The position numbers were made by a program, and so were the translations under genes. DNA of 64,000 nt from Cyanophora paradoxa (lineage: Eukaryota > Glaucocystophyceae > Cyanophorales > Cyanophoraceae): assembly GCA_004431415.1 (NCBI GenBank), contig QPMI01000269.1:1-64000 (forward strand), in the 5' to 3' direction. Positions 23,004 to 34,259 of this stretch are shown in pieces. Every line of letters starts with the position of its first letter. The stretch's first letter is position 1. The notes beneath the pieces were generated by a model. The model ran no database searches, was not told the origin of the DNA, and saw only the letters and a list, made by a program, of their open reading frames with translations.

Positions 23004-26000
23004 CTACTTCCTACCGGTGGGGCGGCGGGCGCTCACGATGCGGCGGGGCGCCTGCGCCGCCCCCAGCGAGAAGCCGCCGGCCTGCTGGGGCGCTGCCTGT
23101 GCTGCGCCGCCGCCCCCGAAGCCGAAGGCGGGCTGCTGCTGCGGCTGCTGCGGTGCTCCGAACGAGGGCCCCGCCTGAGGGGCCCCCCCGAACCCGAACG
23201 CCGGCTGCTGCTGCGGCGGCTGCTGGGGCGCACCGAACGCGAATGCGGGGGCGGCCGAGGTCTGCGGCTGCTGCTGCGGCGCCCCGAAGGCGAACCCCGC
23301 GCCGCCAGCCGCCGGCTGCTGCTGCTGCCCGAAGGCGGGCGCACCAGGCTGTGACTGCTGCGGCGCCCCGAAGCTGAAGGCGGGGGCCGGCGCGGCCGCC
23401 GGTGCTGCGGCCCCGCCGAAGCCCCCGAAGGCCGGGGCGGCTTGCGAGGGGGCCGGCTGCGTGGCAGGGGCGCCAAAAGCGAAGGGAGCGGCGCCTGCGG
23501 GGGACGGGGCTGATGTCTTTGCGCCTCCGAAGGCGAAGGCCGGCGCGGCCGGTTGTGCCGCCTGCGCGGGGGCCGCCGCGGGGGCCGCCCCGAAGGAAAA
23601 GGAGGGGGCGGCCGAGGCGACGGGGGCGGCCGGTTGCGGGGCTCCGAACGAGAAGGCTGGGCCCCCGCGAGGGCCGGCGCGGCGGCGGGGGCGGCGCCGA
23701 AGGAGAAGGCGGGGGTGGGAGAGGGCGCGGCAGGGGCGGCGGGGGCTGCAGCGGCGGGGGCACCGCCGAAGGTGAACGCGGGGGCGGCAGAGGTGGCGGC
23801 GGCGGCGGCGGCCCCGCCGCCGAACGCGAAGGCGGGGGCGGAGCCCGCCGCCGGCGCGGCAGAAGCAGCTGAGGAGGCAGGAGCGCCGAATGCAGCGGCA
23901 GGGGCCGCTGGTTTGCTCGCATCTGCCGCAGGCACCGCGCTCGGCGCGAAGGAGAAGGCAGGGGCAGGGGAGGCGGCGCCAACGGGCGCGGCGGCGCCGA
24001 AGCTAAAAGCCGGGGCGGCAGCTGGGGCGGCAGACGGCGTGGCGGCCGTCGTGCTCGCTCCCCCGCCGGCCCCGGCGCGGCTGCGCCCAAGGCAAAGGCC
24101 GGGGCCGCGGCCGCGGCGGCCGGCTTGGAGGCATCGGGAGCGGCCGGGGCGCCGCCGAAAGCGAAGGCCGACGCCGCCGGCTTCGGCGCGTCGCCGGTCG
24201 CTGCCGAGGGCGCGGCCGCTGCGCCGAAAGCAAAGGCCGGGGCGGCCGCCGGCTTCACAGCCTCGGCGGCTGGCGGCGCGGCGGACGAGGCGGCTGCGGG
24301 GGTGGCGCCAAAAGAGAAAGACGGGGCGGGCGCCGCCGGCTTTGCTTCGCCGGAGGGAGCTGCCGGCGCAGCTCCGAAGCTCAACGGCGACGCCTCCGGC
24401 TTGAGAGCCTCGGCGGCGGGCGCAGTGGCGGCAGGCGCGAAGGGCACTGCGCCGAACGACAAACCCGGGGCGGCGGTGGGGGCCGCCGGTGCCGCTGCGG
24501 CGGCCGCCGGCCTGGGAGCAGCGGCGTCCCCCGCAGGCTTCGCCTCCGCAGCGGGGGCCGCGGGACGCTGAACGAGAAGGGCGGCGCCGCGACGCCGCCG
24601 GCCGGCTTGGCCGCTCCCGCGCCAGCCGCGTCGGCCGGCGCATCGGCCGGCTTGGCGGGCTCGGCGGAGAAGGAGAAGGCGGCGGCTGGCTTCGGTGCAC
24701 CTTCGGGGGCCTTCCCGAAGGCCGCGGCGGCCGCGACGCCGACGCCCTTATCGGCTGCTGCGGCCTCGGCCGCCTGCGCCGCAGCTGGCGATGCAGTGGA
24801 GGCGGCCGAGGCGGAGGGGCCGATGGCGGCGGTAGAGGCGGCGGCCGGGGCAGCAGCAGGCGTGAAGACGAATCCGCCCGAGGAGCCGGCGGCCGCCGGG
24901 GCCGCTGCGAGATCAGGGTAAGCGGCGGAGGGGCGGCGAATGACTCGAATGTAGGCGAGCGCGTACCAGCGACGGGGCCGGTGGGCGCGGCCGGCGCCGA
25001 CCCGGTGGGGTCGTCGGCGGGCGCTGCGCGGGGCGGTCAGACGGGGAATGTGTGCGCCCGGAGATCGCAAAGGGCGCGCACCGGAGGGGGCGGAGGCGGT
25101 GGCAGCAGACGCCGACGGGCGGAGGGGCGAGGCCGACGGCCCGCGCTCGGCGGCGCCGCGTGCGAGAAGCCACCCGCGGAGGGGCGGCGCCTGCGGCGGC
25201 GGTCAGATGCGATTCTTCTTGATCGATTAGGGGCCGATCTTACCGCGCGCGTGCCCTGGCGGGCGCCGGCGGTGAGGGCGGGGCGGAGGCGGCGGGCGGC
25301 GCCGGCAGAAGCGTCGCCTGCCGAGCGGAGGCCGTAGGAAGAGAGGGGTGTGCCCGCGGAGGAGCCTGAGAAAGGAAGAATGGCGGAGAAGGACGAGGAG
25401 GCGGCGGCCGGCGGGACGGCGGCGCGGGCGGGCGCGGACTGGGCGGCGGAGGAGGAGGCGGTCGCGGCGGGCGGCTCGGCGGGGAGGGAGGAGAGGAAAG
25501 CAAGAAGGCGGCGGTGCATGGGCGCGGGGCCCGTGCGCGCGTGCTTGCCTGGCGGCGGCGCCCCGTCCGGCCGGTCCCGCCGCTTGCGGTCGAAGGCGGT
25601 CGCGGGGCTCTGCAGCGCCACCGACGCGATCGCCTGCGCGCGCGTCGGCCCCCTTCAAAAAGCGGCGCCGATGCAGCGCACCTGTCCTTGGAAGCGGGCG
25701 GCCGGCGGCAGGGCGACCTCGGGGGCGTCGGGGCGAGCGCGCCTCGCCGGGTGCGCGGCGTGCTCGTCAGCGAACCGCACGCGCGGCGTCTCGCCGACGT
25801 AGTGCCCGCTCGAGTCCTTCCGCTTGCGGCTCACAGCCGACGACGGGCCGGCCGGCCTGCGCGCGGGCAGCGCGTTACGGCGGCGCACGATCGCGCGAGG
25901 AGCGCGCACGTCTGACGCGAGGCGGAGAGGATCTTCTCGATATCCGCCGGCTTCGTGCTGAGCGAAAGCGCCGGTGCCGGCACGAAGCGCGTGGGGCGGC

Positions 26001-26340
26001 CCGCTGAGCCCGGCGGTGGCCGTGTTACGTCCGAGCCGCTGGCCCCGATAACGAGCCGGCGCCGCTCCGAGAGCGCCGGATGCTGCGGGTGATGTGCTGG
26101 GAGCTGCTGCGGCTGCGCCAGCACTGAGGATGCGGCGAGGGGCGGCGCAGGAGATGGCTTGTCGGCGCCAGTCCACGAGAGCCTTCGAGGAGAAGGCAGG
26201 CCCAAAGGCAGCGGGGTGGGCACAGCGTTGCGGGGAGAATTCTCATCGGCCGACGAGCTCGCCTGCGGGGAGGGCACATGCGAATTTGCGTCGTGCTGGC
26301 CTCCCAGCCAGCGCGCGAGGCCACCGATGATCCAAGACAT
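23004..26340 (-). CDS. FG-repeat nucleoporin, basket (Nup1/Nup153/Nup136)-like
   Basis: Nuclear pore protein whose FG repeats form the transport barrier. About 20 repeats of the SFGA/FAFG/FGGAP type fill 23,050-24,900, embedded in Ala/Pro-rich spacers and later Gln-rich ones. The N terminus MSWIIGGLARWLGG (ATG at 26340) could form an amphipathic membrane helix, and the C terminus ends APRRIVSARRPTGRK, a basic tail; both recall Nup1/Nup153-type proteins. A KRKDSSGHYVGETPRVRFAD motif lies near 25,750-25,830. The FG frame is broken twice as written: near 24,058-24,075 (GGCGGGGG) and at 23,659-23,666 (GGGCCCCC). FG repeats continue on both sides in another frame, so these are probably homopolymer errors or very small introns. 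Class is secure, exact subtype is inference. Confidence 0.85.
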
Positions 26341-26508
26341 CGCGAATCACCAGCCTTGATCGCAGCCTTGCGGATCACCCGCACAGGTGGCTGGTACGGG
26401 GGCCCGATGTTCCGTTTGCTCGAAGTTTCTGTACCCTGTCGAAAAACATTCTGGGGTACTGGTGCAATACTCCGTCGCACACAACTCATACCCGCGCCCT
26501 GCCTGATG

Positions 26509-27122
26509 TCTTCCCCGGGGCTCTGCAGCGTCAGCGACGACGTTCTTCGGATCATCCTGAGCTTTTGCAGCGGTTGGGACCTCCTATCGATGATGCGGAC
26601 CTGCAAGAGGCTCCACGCGTGCTGCTCGTGCGCGTACACGCGGCCTGGAGGCCCCCCTCCGCGCTCTGTGCATGCCCTGGTCGTTCGGGGCCTCTTTACT
26701 CGCTCCCCTGGGGGCTTCGCAGGGAGGACCTCGTTTGGAGGCATGCAATCAAGCGCGACTTCGGCGTCACAGCTCCTACCGCGGCTACGCGGCTGCCGTC
26801 CCTCGCGCGCCGATCGTACCGCAGGCGAGCCAGCCGCTGTAGCGTGAATGCAAATGTCCCTATGCGATGCAGTGGTGCAGGTATTGGAAGCACTGGGAGC
26901 TGGCCCTGCGCGGAGTTCCAGACTGAGCTGGGGCGCCGGCCGCGGGATGTCGCTCCCACGCTCTTCGGATCGAGCGACACGTTCACACCCGCGGACCGCT
27001 TGTGCCCTCACGATGCCAGCAGCAACCCGACCAAGAACCCTACGGAAGATGTAGACGGGCGCCTGCAGCAGGTCGCGCTCCGCGGCGGTGCGCGCCCTTC
27101 AACTCCTGCCTTTCCTGTCTAA
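26509..27122 (+). CDS. F-box protein
   Basis: Probable substrate adaptor of an SCF ubiquitin ligase. ATG at 26509 gives MSSPGLCSVSDDVLRIILSF then CSGWDLLSMMRTCKRLHACC, a normal F-box core. An intron with GTGCGC donor and CTTCGCAG acceptor (about 26,630-26,722) joins it to EDLVWRHAIKRDFG, the typical end of an F-box (W-x-x-x-x-x-x-DFG). No LRR, WD40 or Kelch repeats are visible downstream; the frame after DFGVTAP is open to 27,122, but another intron is possible, so the 3' end is uncertain. Starts 169 bases from the divergent nucleoporin gene. Confidence 0.7.
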
Positions 27123-27511
27123 ATTCGAACCCCGCGCGAATCGATATCGCGCCCCGCGCGCAGGTCCACACGATCCCTGGCCTGGCGCCCCTCTGCACCG
27201 TCCGCCGCCGCGGCGCCACGTCGACGTTCTGCGCCGGAGCCGTGCACATCTCGAAGCGGTGTTGGTTCAAGCGCAGCGGTGTTGGTTCAAGCGCTCATGT
27301 CATGTTCATGATTCTGCTAGGTTACGTATACGTGTGAAGAGGCTCCCATGTACTGTACTCGATCTACTAGAATCGGAATCGGAAGGGCGACGCAGCGGGT
27401 ACTAGTGCGGGCACGCCACGATCGGAAGGGCGGACCGGGCGCGCGTTCGGTTCGGGCAAGGCGGGCGGGGCGGGTTTGAATTCGCGGGTGTGGGGCGGGG
27501 GCGGGCGGCTC
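27123..27511. other. Intergenic region with 20-base tandem duplication
   Basis: AGCGGTGTTGGTTCAAGCGC occurs twice head to tail at 27255-27274 and 27275-27294. Otherwise nothing recognisable; the region separates convergent gene ends. Confidence 0.6.
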
Positions 27512-29829
27512 TCAGCCGCGCATGGCGCGGGTGATCTCCATGGCGGTGAACTTGCGGGTGGCGAGCCAGGAGCCGAGGAGGGCGGCGGCGAGGGAGAGGA
27601 GGACGACGAGGGCGAAGAGGGCCCCCGGGAAGTCGAAGGCGAGGGGCAGCTCGGTGAAGAGGCCGAACTGGAGGGTCAGGGTGACGGCGACGAGGAGGCC
27701 GACCGCCGTCCCCGACGCCACGCACGCCACCACCACGCACACCGCCTCGTACACGAAGACGCGCGCCACCTGCCCCGCCGTCACGCCCACCGCCCGCAGC
27801 ACGCCTGCGCGCCCCGCGCCCCGCCGGCGTCAGCGGGAGAGGAGTCGTCGAGGGGCGGGGGCGCGCCGAGCTGCCAGGAGTTCTCGCGGACGTTGGCGGT
27901 GAAGGAGAGCCAGAGGATGAAGAAGCAGAGCGTGATCGTGATGACCGCCACCACGTTGAAGAAGACCTGCCGCCGGCCCCGCGCCGTCGCCCCAGGGCCC
28001 CGAGGCGGGTGGCGCCGGCGCGGGGCGGGCACCAGCATGAGGTCGGAGGCCGTCTTGGTGGAGTCGACGGTGCCCGTCGTGTCCGTCACCGTCCCCACCT
28101 CCGACGGCACCAGCACCTGCCGCCCCGCCCCGCCCCTCGCGACGCGCCGCCGCGCCTGGGCGGGGCGGGCGGGGCGGGGCGCGGCGGGGCGGGCCTTGAT
28201 GGCGTTGATGAGGCCGTCGCGGTCGCCGGCGGTGGCCCCGGGGCGCAGGCGGACGAGGAGGGCGCCCTTGGGGGCGCGCCCCTCGGGCAGCCGCTTCACG
28301 CTCTCCGTCCGGTTCTCCGAGAAGGCCGCCTGCGCGCCGCTCGGAGGGCGCCCCGCGAGGCGGGCGGGGCGGGCGGGGCGCGCCTCGTAGATCTCAAGCA
28401 GCATTGCCGTGTAGCGCTCCTCGGAGATCAGAACCTGCCGGCGCGGCGCCGCGTCACACCCCACGGAGGCTGCGCGTGCGGTGCGGGGGCGGGGGCGGGG
28501 CGGGGCGGCACGGTGGAGGCGGTGCGGGCGAGGGTGCGGTACGAAGTGAAGAAGAAGCCCGGGACCTGCGCGGTGGCGCTCGCGCGGGGCGGGCGGGCGA
28601 GGGTGCGGGGGCGGGCCTTGCGGGCGAAGCAGCGGGCGGTGGCGAGCCAGGAGCCGACGAGGCCGTCGGCCTCGGCGGCGCCCTCGAGCTTGAGCTTGAG
28701 GAAGGTGGCCGAGGAGGCCCCGATCTCGGGCCGCACCCCCTCCATCACGATCGCGTCCGTCACGCTCCCGTACGCTTTCTGCGCCCCCGCTCGCGCCCCA
28801 GCAGCGGGAAGGGGCGAGGGGCGCGGCGCCCGCCTTGGTGTCGGCGGCGGGGACGCCGGAGCGGACGCCGGCGATGGGGGAGGGGGGGATGTCGGCGGCG
28901 GAGTAGACGGTGGGGCTCGTGGAGAGGGAGCCCGGGACGTCGAGCACGCCCTCGACCGTGCGGTACGGGCCCGGCACGGTGGAGGCGGGGACGAAGTAGC
29001 GCGGGTAGGCGGCGTCCAGGAAGGTCGCCTGCAGGCCGACGAGCCCCGTCCGCAGCTCCGGCGTCCCCGCCAGGCTCGACACGTACACCTGCCCGCCCCG
29101 TCTCGGGCGCCCCCGGCGGCGGGAGGCGGCGGGCGGGAGGGGGCGGGGGCGCACGGCGTCGACGAGGGGCAGGTCGGACATGTCCTGGGTGAGCCAGGTC
29201 CAGGCGGCGACGGGGCCGCCGGCGCGGGCGGCCTCGGCGCGCAGGAGGCCGTCGAGGGCGGTCTCGTTGAGGTCGGCCCCGGGCCCCGCCTTGAGGGCCT
29301 GCACCGAGATGTCCGCCCCGACGAGGGCCCGGATGTTCTCCCCGAACGAGGCGCTCTGCAGCGAGAACATCGCCCCCGCGAAGACGATGAACGCGATCGA
29401 CACCGTGAACATCGCCGCCGTCTTCGTCGACCGGTTCCTGCAGCCCGCCGAGCCCGTCGGCAATCGGCCCCGGGGCGGGTCGCGGGGCGGGGGCGGCGCC
29501 GGGGGCGGGGCACCGGTGGGCAGCGAGGTTCTTGCGGACGAGGGTGCCGAAGCGGCGCTCGGGGCCCCAGAGGATGCAGAGCAGCACGAGGCGCTCCAGC
29601 CGCGGCTGCACGGCGAGGCTGCGGGGCAGCTCGGCGGGGACGGGGCGGCGCGGCGGGCGGGGGCGGCGCGCGCCTGGCCATGGCGAGGCCGGCGAGCATG
29701 CCGAGGAGGATGAAGATGAGGAGGGTGAAGAAGAGGGGCAGGTCCCCGAATGTGAACGCGTACGGGATGAGGTAGTACACCACAAACCTGCCCGTCCGGT
29801 CGGTCCCGCCGCTCCCCAGCGAGGCGCCG

Positions 29830-29860
<31 letters not shown>

Positions 29861-32800
29861 CGCACCCGATGACGATGAGGAGGACGGCGACGGCGGTCTG
29901 CAGCAGGGAGAGGCCGAGCTCCTCCAGCCGCATCATGCGCACCGTCACCTGCCGACCCCCGCCTCAGCCGGCGAGGCGAGGGGCAGACGCCAAGGGGGCG
30001 CCCCGCGCCTCGGAGAAGGACTGGTGGTAGATGTCGAGGGCGTCGCGGAGGGTGCGGGAGAGGGCGCGGCGGATGGGCCCCACGTTGGCGAGCAGGGGCA
30101 TCAGCAGGCCCAGCACCACGCCGTACGTCACCGCCGGCTGCTCCAGGCTGCGCCCACGTCGGCCCCGCCGCCCCGGCCGCCCCGCCGGCCCCGCGCGCAC
30201 TTGAAGGGGATGGAGTAGGAGAAGACGTTCTCGATGACCTGCGCCGGGCGCCGCGCGGTCGCGAGGGCGCGGACGGCGCGGGGCAGTGCCGGTGGGGGGG
30301 GGGGCGGACCCGGACGGTGGGGATGGTGAGGAGGAAGGCGGCGAGGAGGCCGAGGGCGACGCCGGGGAGGGCGAACCACGTCGACTGCAGCAGCAGCAGC
30401 TCGACCAGCACGTGGTGCCGCATCCCGAGCGCCCTGCGCCGCCCCGGCCCTCAGGGCGGCTCGAGCGGGGGCGGCTGGCGGAGCGGGGGCGGCTGGCGGG
30501 GCGGGCGCGCCTGAGCATGCCGTAGTCGAAGGTCTTGTGCTCGACGTCGGAGAGGAGGAGGGCGTAGATGAGGAGGGCCCCGAGGAAGACGAGGACGGCC
30601 GTCACCGCGTTGAAGATCTGGTCGAGGAAGAGGCGGATGAAGAGGGTGGACTTGAGGGTCAGCGCCACCGGCAGCGTGTAGTCCGCCGCGTAGTCCACCC
30701 CGATGCGCAGCGCCACCTGGCGGGGCGCGCCGACGGGGCGCGTGGGCGAGGGAGGGGGGCGAAGGCGGGGGACGGGGCGCGCCTCGTTGGTGAAGTGGAT
30801 GAGGTCGGCGTCCATGCCGGCCTGGTTCTTCGTGTACGTCGTCACCCGCTCGCTGCCCCCCGCACCCCCGTCAGCCCAGTGCCCGCCCCCCCGCCCAGCC
30901 GCCCGGTGCATGCGCCGCACTTCATCTGGACGATCTGAAGGAGGGCCCGCTGCCGCAGGTCGAAGCCCGACGCGACGCCTTGCAGCCGATCGTACACGGC
31001 GCGCTGCGGGGCCGGCGGGCGGTCGGCGCCAGCGAGGAGGGGAAGGGGGGGGGGGGGGGGGGGGGGCGAGAGGGCGGGCCTGGAGCGGGGCGGCGAGGAG
31101 GGCGGGCCCCGTGGAGTTGGCGTCGAGGGCGGTGAGGTCGAGGACGCCGACGGCGCCCTTGAGGAACTTCTCGAGCGAGGCGCGGACCTGGGGGCGGTGA
31201 GGGCGGGGGGCCGGGGGCGGGCGGGGCGCGGGGCACCCAGTCGAGCTCGAGGAGGGCGACGGAGCCGAGGGCGCCCGAGTACTTGCCCGACGGGCTCTCC
31301 ACCCCGTCCACCACAGCGTGCTCCAGGCTCACGTTCAGCGCCCGCCGCACCACCGGCGCAATCAGCTCCACGATCTGCCGCCCCGCCGCCCCCCTCAGCC
31401 CGTCGCCGCCGCCGGGCCGCGGGGCCGGCGGGGCGCGCCTGGGAGGCGTTGACGAGTAGGGTGCCCGAAGCGCGCGCGAGGAGGTCCGTCACGTTCACCG
31501 CCGTCGACCCCTCGGGGTCCAGCCCAGCCGCATCCAGCAGCTGCCGCGCGCGTCGGGCGGCGAGGCGAGCCGCGGGCGCCGCCGCCGCCGCGGGCGCACG
31601 GTGGAGAGGGGCAGCGCGGTGGTGCTGGGGAGAAGCTGGAGGGCCGGCGGGGCCGGCGCCGGCTCCACTGTCACATTGGCGTTCGTGGAGACGTTGAGGC
31701 CGGCGGCGCGGAGGAGCGGCTGCAGGGGGAGGAGGCGGGGCGGGGGCGTGGGGGTCGGGGCGGTCCCGTTGGGGGCGGCGACGAAGCGGGAGAGGGCGGT
31801 GCCGGCGGTGAGGGCGGTCAGGTTGAGCAGCACGGTGGTGTTGCCGGGCGGGTAGAGGTTCGCGGCGCGCAGCAGCTCCCGGTTCGAGAGGCGCACGGGC
31901 TCCGGGAATGCGGCCCGCGAGGCCTCCAGCAGCCCGAAGCGCCGGATCGCGTCCCCGATGTCCACCGGCACGACCCCGCTCACGTTCAGCCCCGCCCCCT
32001 CCAGCAGCCTCTCCACTGCTCCGCCCCATCAGCGAGGCCGGCGCGGGCGGCCGCCGCCCGGCGGGCGCACCTACGGCGGTCGTCGTCGAGTTGCCGAGAG
32101 TGAAGTTCGAGGCGGGGCCGTAGGTGGAAAGGATGTTCAGCATGTCCACCTGGGCGCCGCATGAGGCGCCGCCGCTGGGCGGGCACGCCGACACGCGCCT
32201 GCAGGTGTACGCGGCGGCCACGGTTGGGCGTCACGCCAAGGGACCGCAGGGCAGAACCCGTAACGTGCGTCTCTTGCTCGCCCAGGGGCCGGTAGGGCCA
32301 ACTCTTCCCCACGCCCAGCTCCTGCACGCCGGAGCGGTCGCGCAGGCGCTCGGCCCGCGGAGCGCTGCAGGGCAGCGCACGGATTCCTTTGCGGAGTCCA
32401 CGACGAGGGCGATGACCGAGGCATTTTGGAGGTGGTTGTCCCTGTTGACCGCTTGCGCGAGCATGACCCACCGCGGAGTCGTTCCCATCACCCGCGGGGC
32501 ACCGGCCAGCGCTTCCGAGATGTAGGTCCCGTTAAGGAACGTGCTGTTCCCGCCTCGCGGCTGCGGCGTCAGGACGAGGTCCGTGGCGCCGACCGCGTCC
32601 TCCGACAGCTTGAAGAACACAATCGGGGACTTGGCGATAGCGTTCTGCAGGAACGTAATCTGCGGCTTTGTCAGCGATTCTTCGGAGCTTCCGCGTGTCG
32701 CGGTGCAAGGGCCGCCTGCGAGCACGCACGAAGAACACGACCTGCGGCGGTTGAAGCGTCAGCTTTGCAGTGCCAGGGCGGCCGACGCTAGAGGCAGGCG

Positions 32801-33237
32801 AAGCATGCGTCTCTGCGTTGTTGGATCACTAGACACCCTTTCTGCAAGCACAGGCTGCCCCAACACATGCGCACGCTTGGCGCTCATGCGATATCTCTTG
32901 GCACGCGGGCCAGTAACTCAACAACCCAAGGCTGTATTATGCAGAATGCGCACCAGGAAAACGGTGAACACGCCGACCTGCGCCGCGGCAAGTGAGTTTC
33001 AACGGGGCTGCAGCAAGCGCTGGAGTGTGGCTACGGGGCGGAACCGCTAACCCAGAAGCTGCGACCATTCTTCCGTAAGTCGTCGACAACGTAGCGATTT
33101 GCGACCACGAAGGCCCCAATTTCCTCCCGGGCCACGTCCTTCCTACTGATGTCCTTCTTGCCCCAGAGGACATGCAGATGCGGGACTGCCTGCTGGTCCG
33201 CTCTCGGGGCCAGGGGCTCCGCTTCGGGCTCGGCCAT
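27512..33237 (-). CDS. FtsX/MacB-like ABC-type permease (large protist form)
   Basis: Multi-pass membrane protein with FtsX-like permease segments and large extracytoplasmic loops. From the ATG at 33237 (MAEPEAEPLAPRADQQ) exons give GVFTVFLVRILHNTALG (first membrane segment), KSPIVFFKLSEDAVGATDLV and LNGTYISEALAG (ectodomain opening seen in protist FtsX-like proteins), a Pro/Thr-rich loop, then IRLFLDQIFNAVTAVLVFLG, LLLLQSTWFALPGVALGLLA, GVVLGLLMPLLANVGPIRRA, FVVYYLIPYAFTFGDLPLFF, a second half starting STKTAAMFTVSIAFIVFAGA, a second ectodomain, and the C-terminal permease unit VFFNVVAVITITLCFFILWL to LGSWLATRKFTAMEITRAMR G. Two FtsX cores in one chain match the ABC-3 permease architecture. 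No ATP-binding domain is encoded here. Several introns contain G-run (sense C) tracts, including 33 G at about 29,829-29,861. Substrate is unknown. Confidence 0.8.
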
Positions 33238-33552
33238 CGGAGGACGGAGCGATGGGGGGGAAGACCGACAGGGGGCTACCGAGTCGGCCAAGTTAAGCCA
33301 AGCGAATCGACGTCGATCCACCACCGGCCGCGGGGCGGCGCGGATGAGCCTGAGTACCTGACCTGAGCTCGTCCCTCGTGACTGTTTAGCGTGAGTAGCC
33401 GGCCTCGAGCCGGCGGAGCATGTGCAGCGTCAAGCAGCCGGCTCTCGATCATACTTGGTTCGTATTTGCTCTATAGTTTATGTGCTCCATGTGCCCAGTT
33501 GAAACGCCGCCGTCCTCGCCCAGACTCGTCCGCATCGGGGAGAGGCTAGCAC
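33238..33552. promoter_or_regulatory. Divergent intergenic region (permease / IQ gene)
   Basis: 315 bases between opposite ATGs at 33237 and 33553, so it should hold both promoters. No TATA-like or repeated element stands out. Confidence 0.35.
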
Positions 33553-33873
33553 ATGTTACGCGCAGCCGGCTGTTCGGCCTTGGAAGAACTGGCGGTGAAG
33601 CTGCAGAGCTTGGCGCGGGCTTCCCTCGCGCGTAAGCGCGCCTCCGAGACGCTCCAGGCAGCTTCGGTGCTGCAGTCGGCGGTTCGGGTCCTCCTGGCTC
33701 GCTCTGCGCGCCGCGAGCAGCGGCAGCGCCGTCGGGCGCAACAGGCGGCGGTCCTGTTGCAGTCGCTGATGCGCCAGCGGCTCGCGGAGCAGGTCTTGAT
33801 CCGATCAAAGTACTGGCTGAAGGATCGGTCCGGCCCGCCCATCCCTTCTCCCCAGCTAACTAGTAATCGTTAA
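33553..33873 (+). CDS. Small IQ-motif protein
   Basis: 106 codons, rich in basic and Ala/Leu residues. Three successive IQ-like units are visible: AVKLQSLARASLARKRASET, AASVLQSAVRVLLARSARRE and AAVLLQSLMRQRLAEQV, each following the pattern aliphatic-Q-S/x-x-x-R-x-x-L-A. Such arrays bind calmodulin or myosin light chains. No other domain is present; it may be a complete small protein or one exon of a longer gene, since no intron signal was forced. Confidence 0.6.
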   Translation: MLRAAGCSALEELAVKLQSLARASLARKRASETLQAASVLQSAVRVLLARSARREQRQRRRAQQAAVLLQSLMRQRLAEQVLIRSKYWLKDRSGPPIPSPQLTSNR

Positions 33874-34259
33874 TGTTACCGGCCGTCAGGTACTGGCGCG
33901 ACGGCGCGTAGTGGCCTGGAGCGCCTGCGCTGCCGAGCCGCGCGCCGCGGCGCCGCCAGACCGCGCGCATTGCCAAATCTGCATGCGAGGCCCTGAGGTC
34001 GAGGCCGGCCTTGACGCTGTTGACTTCACGCAAAGTGATCAAGCATTGCGGCTAGGTCTGAGCCATAGCTAGATTTGTTTCTCTAGAGTCCGACGGTCTA
34101 GATCTGTATTGTGTACAGGGCATGGAACTTCGGATCCGGCTGAAGTCGAGAGTCTTCACTAAGTCAAGGACAAAAGGAGATGCACGAGCATGCGCAATGG
34201 CGCCGACGCCGACGGTTGCTCGGGGGCCGCGGGCAGACTGAGAGGCCGGGGCTGGGGCC
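33874..34259. other. Intergenic region
   Basis: Converging ends of the IQ gene and PFL copy 2. No repeat, RNA gene or exon recognised. Confidence 0.35.
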
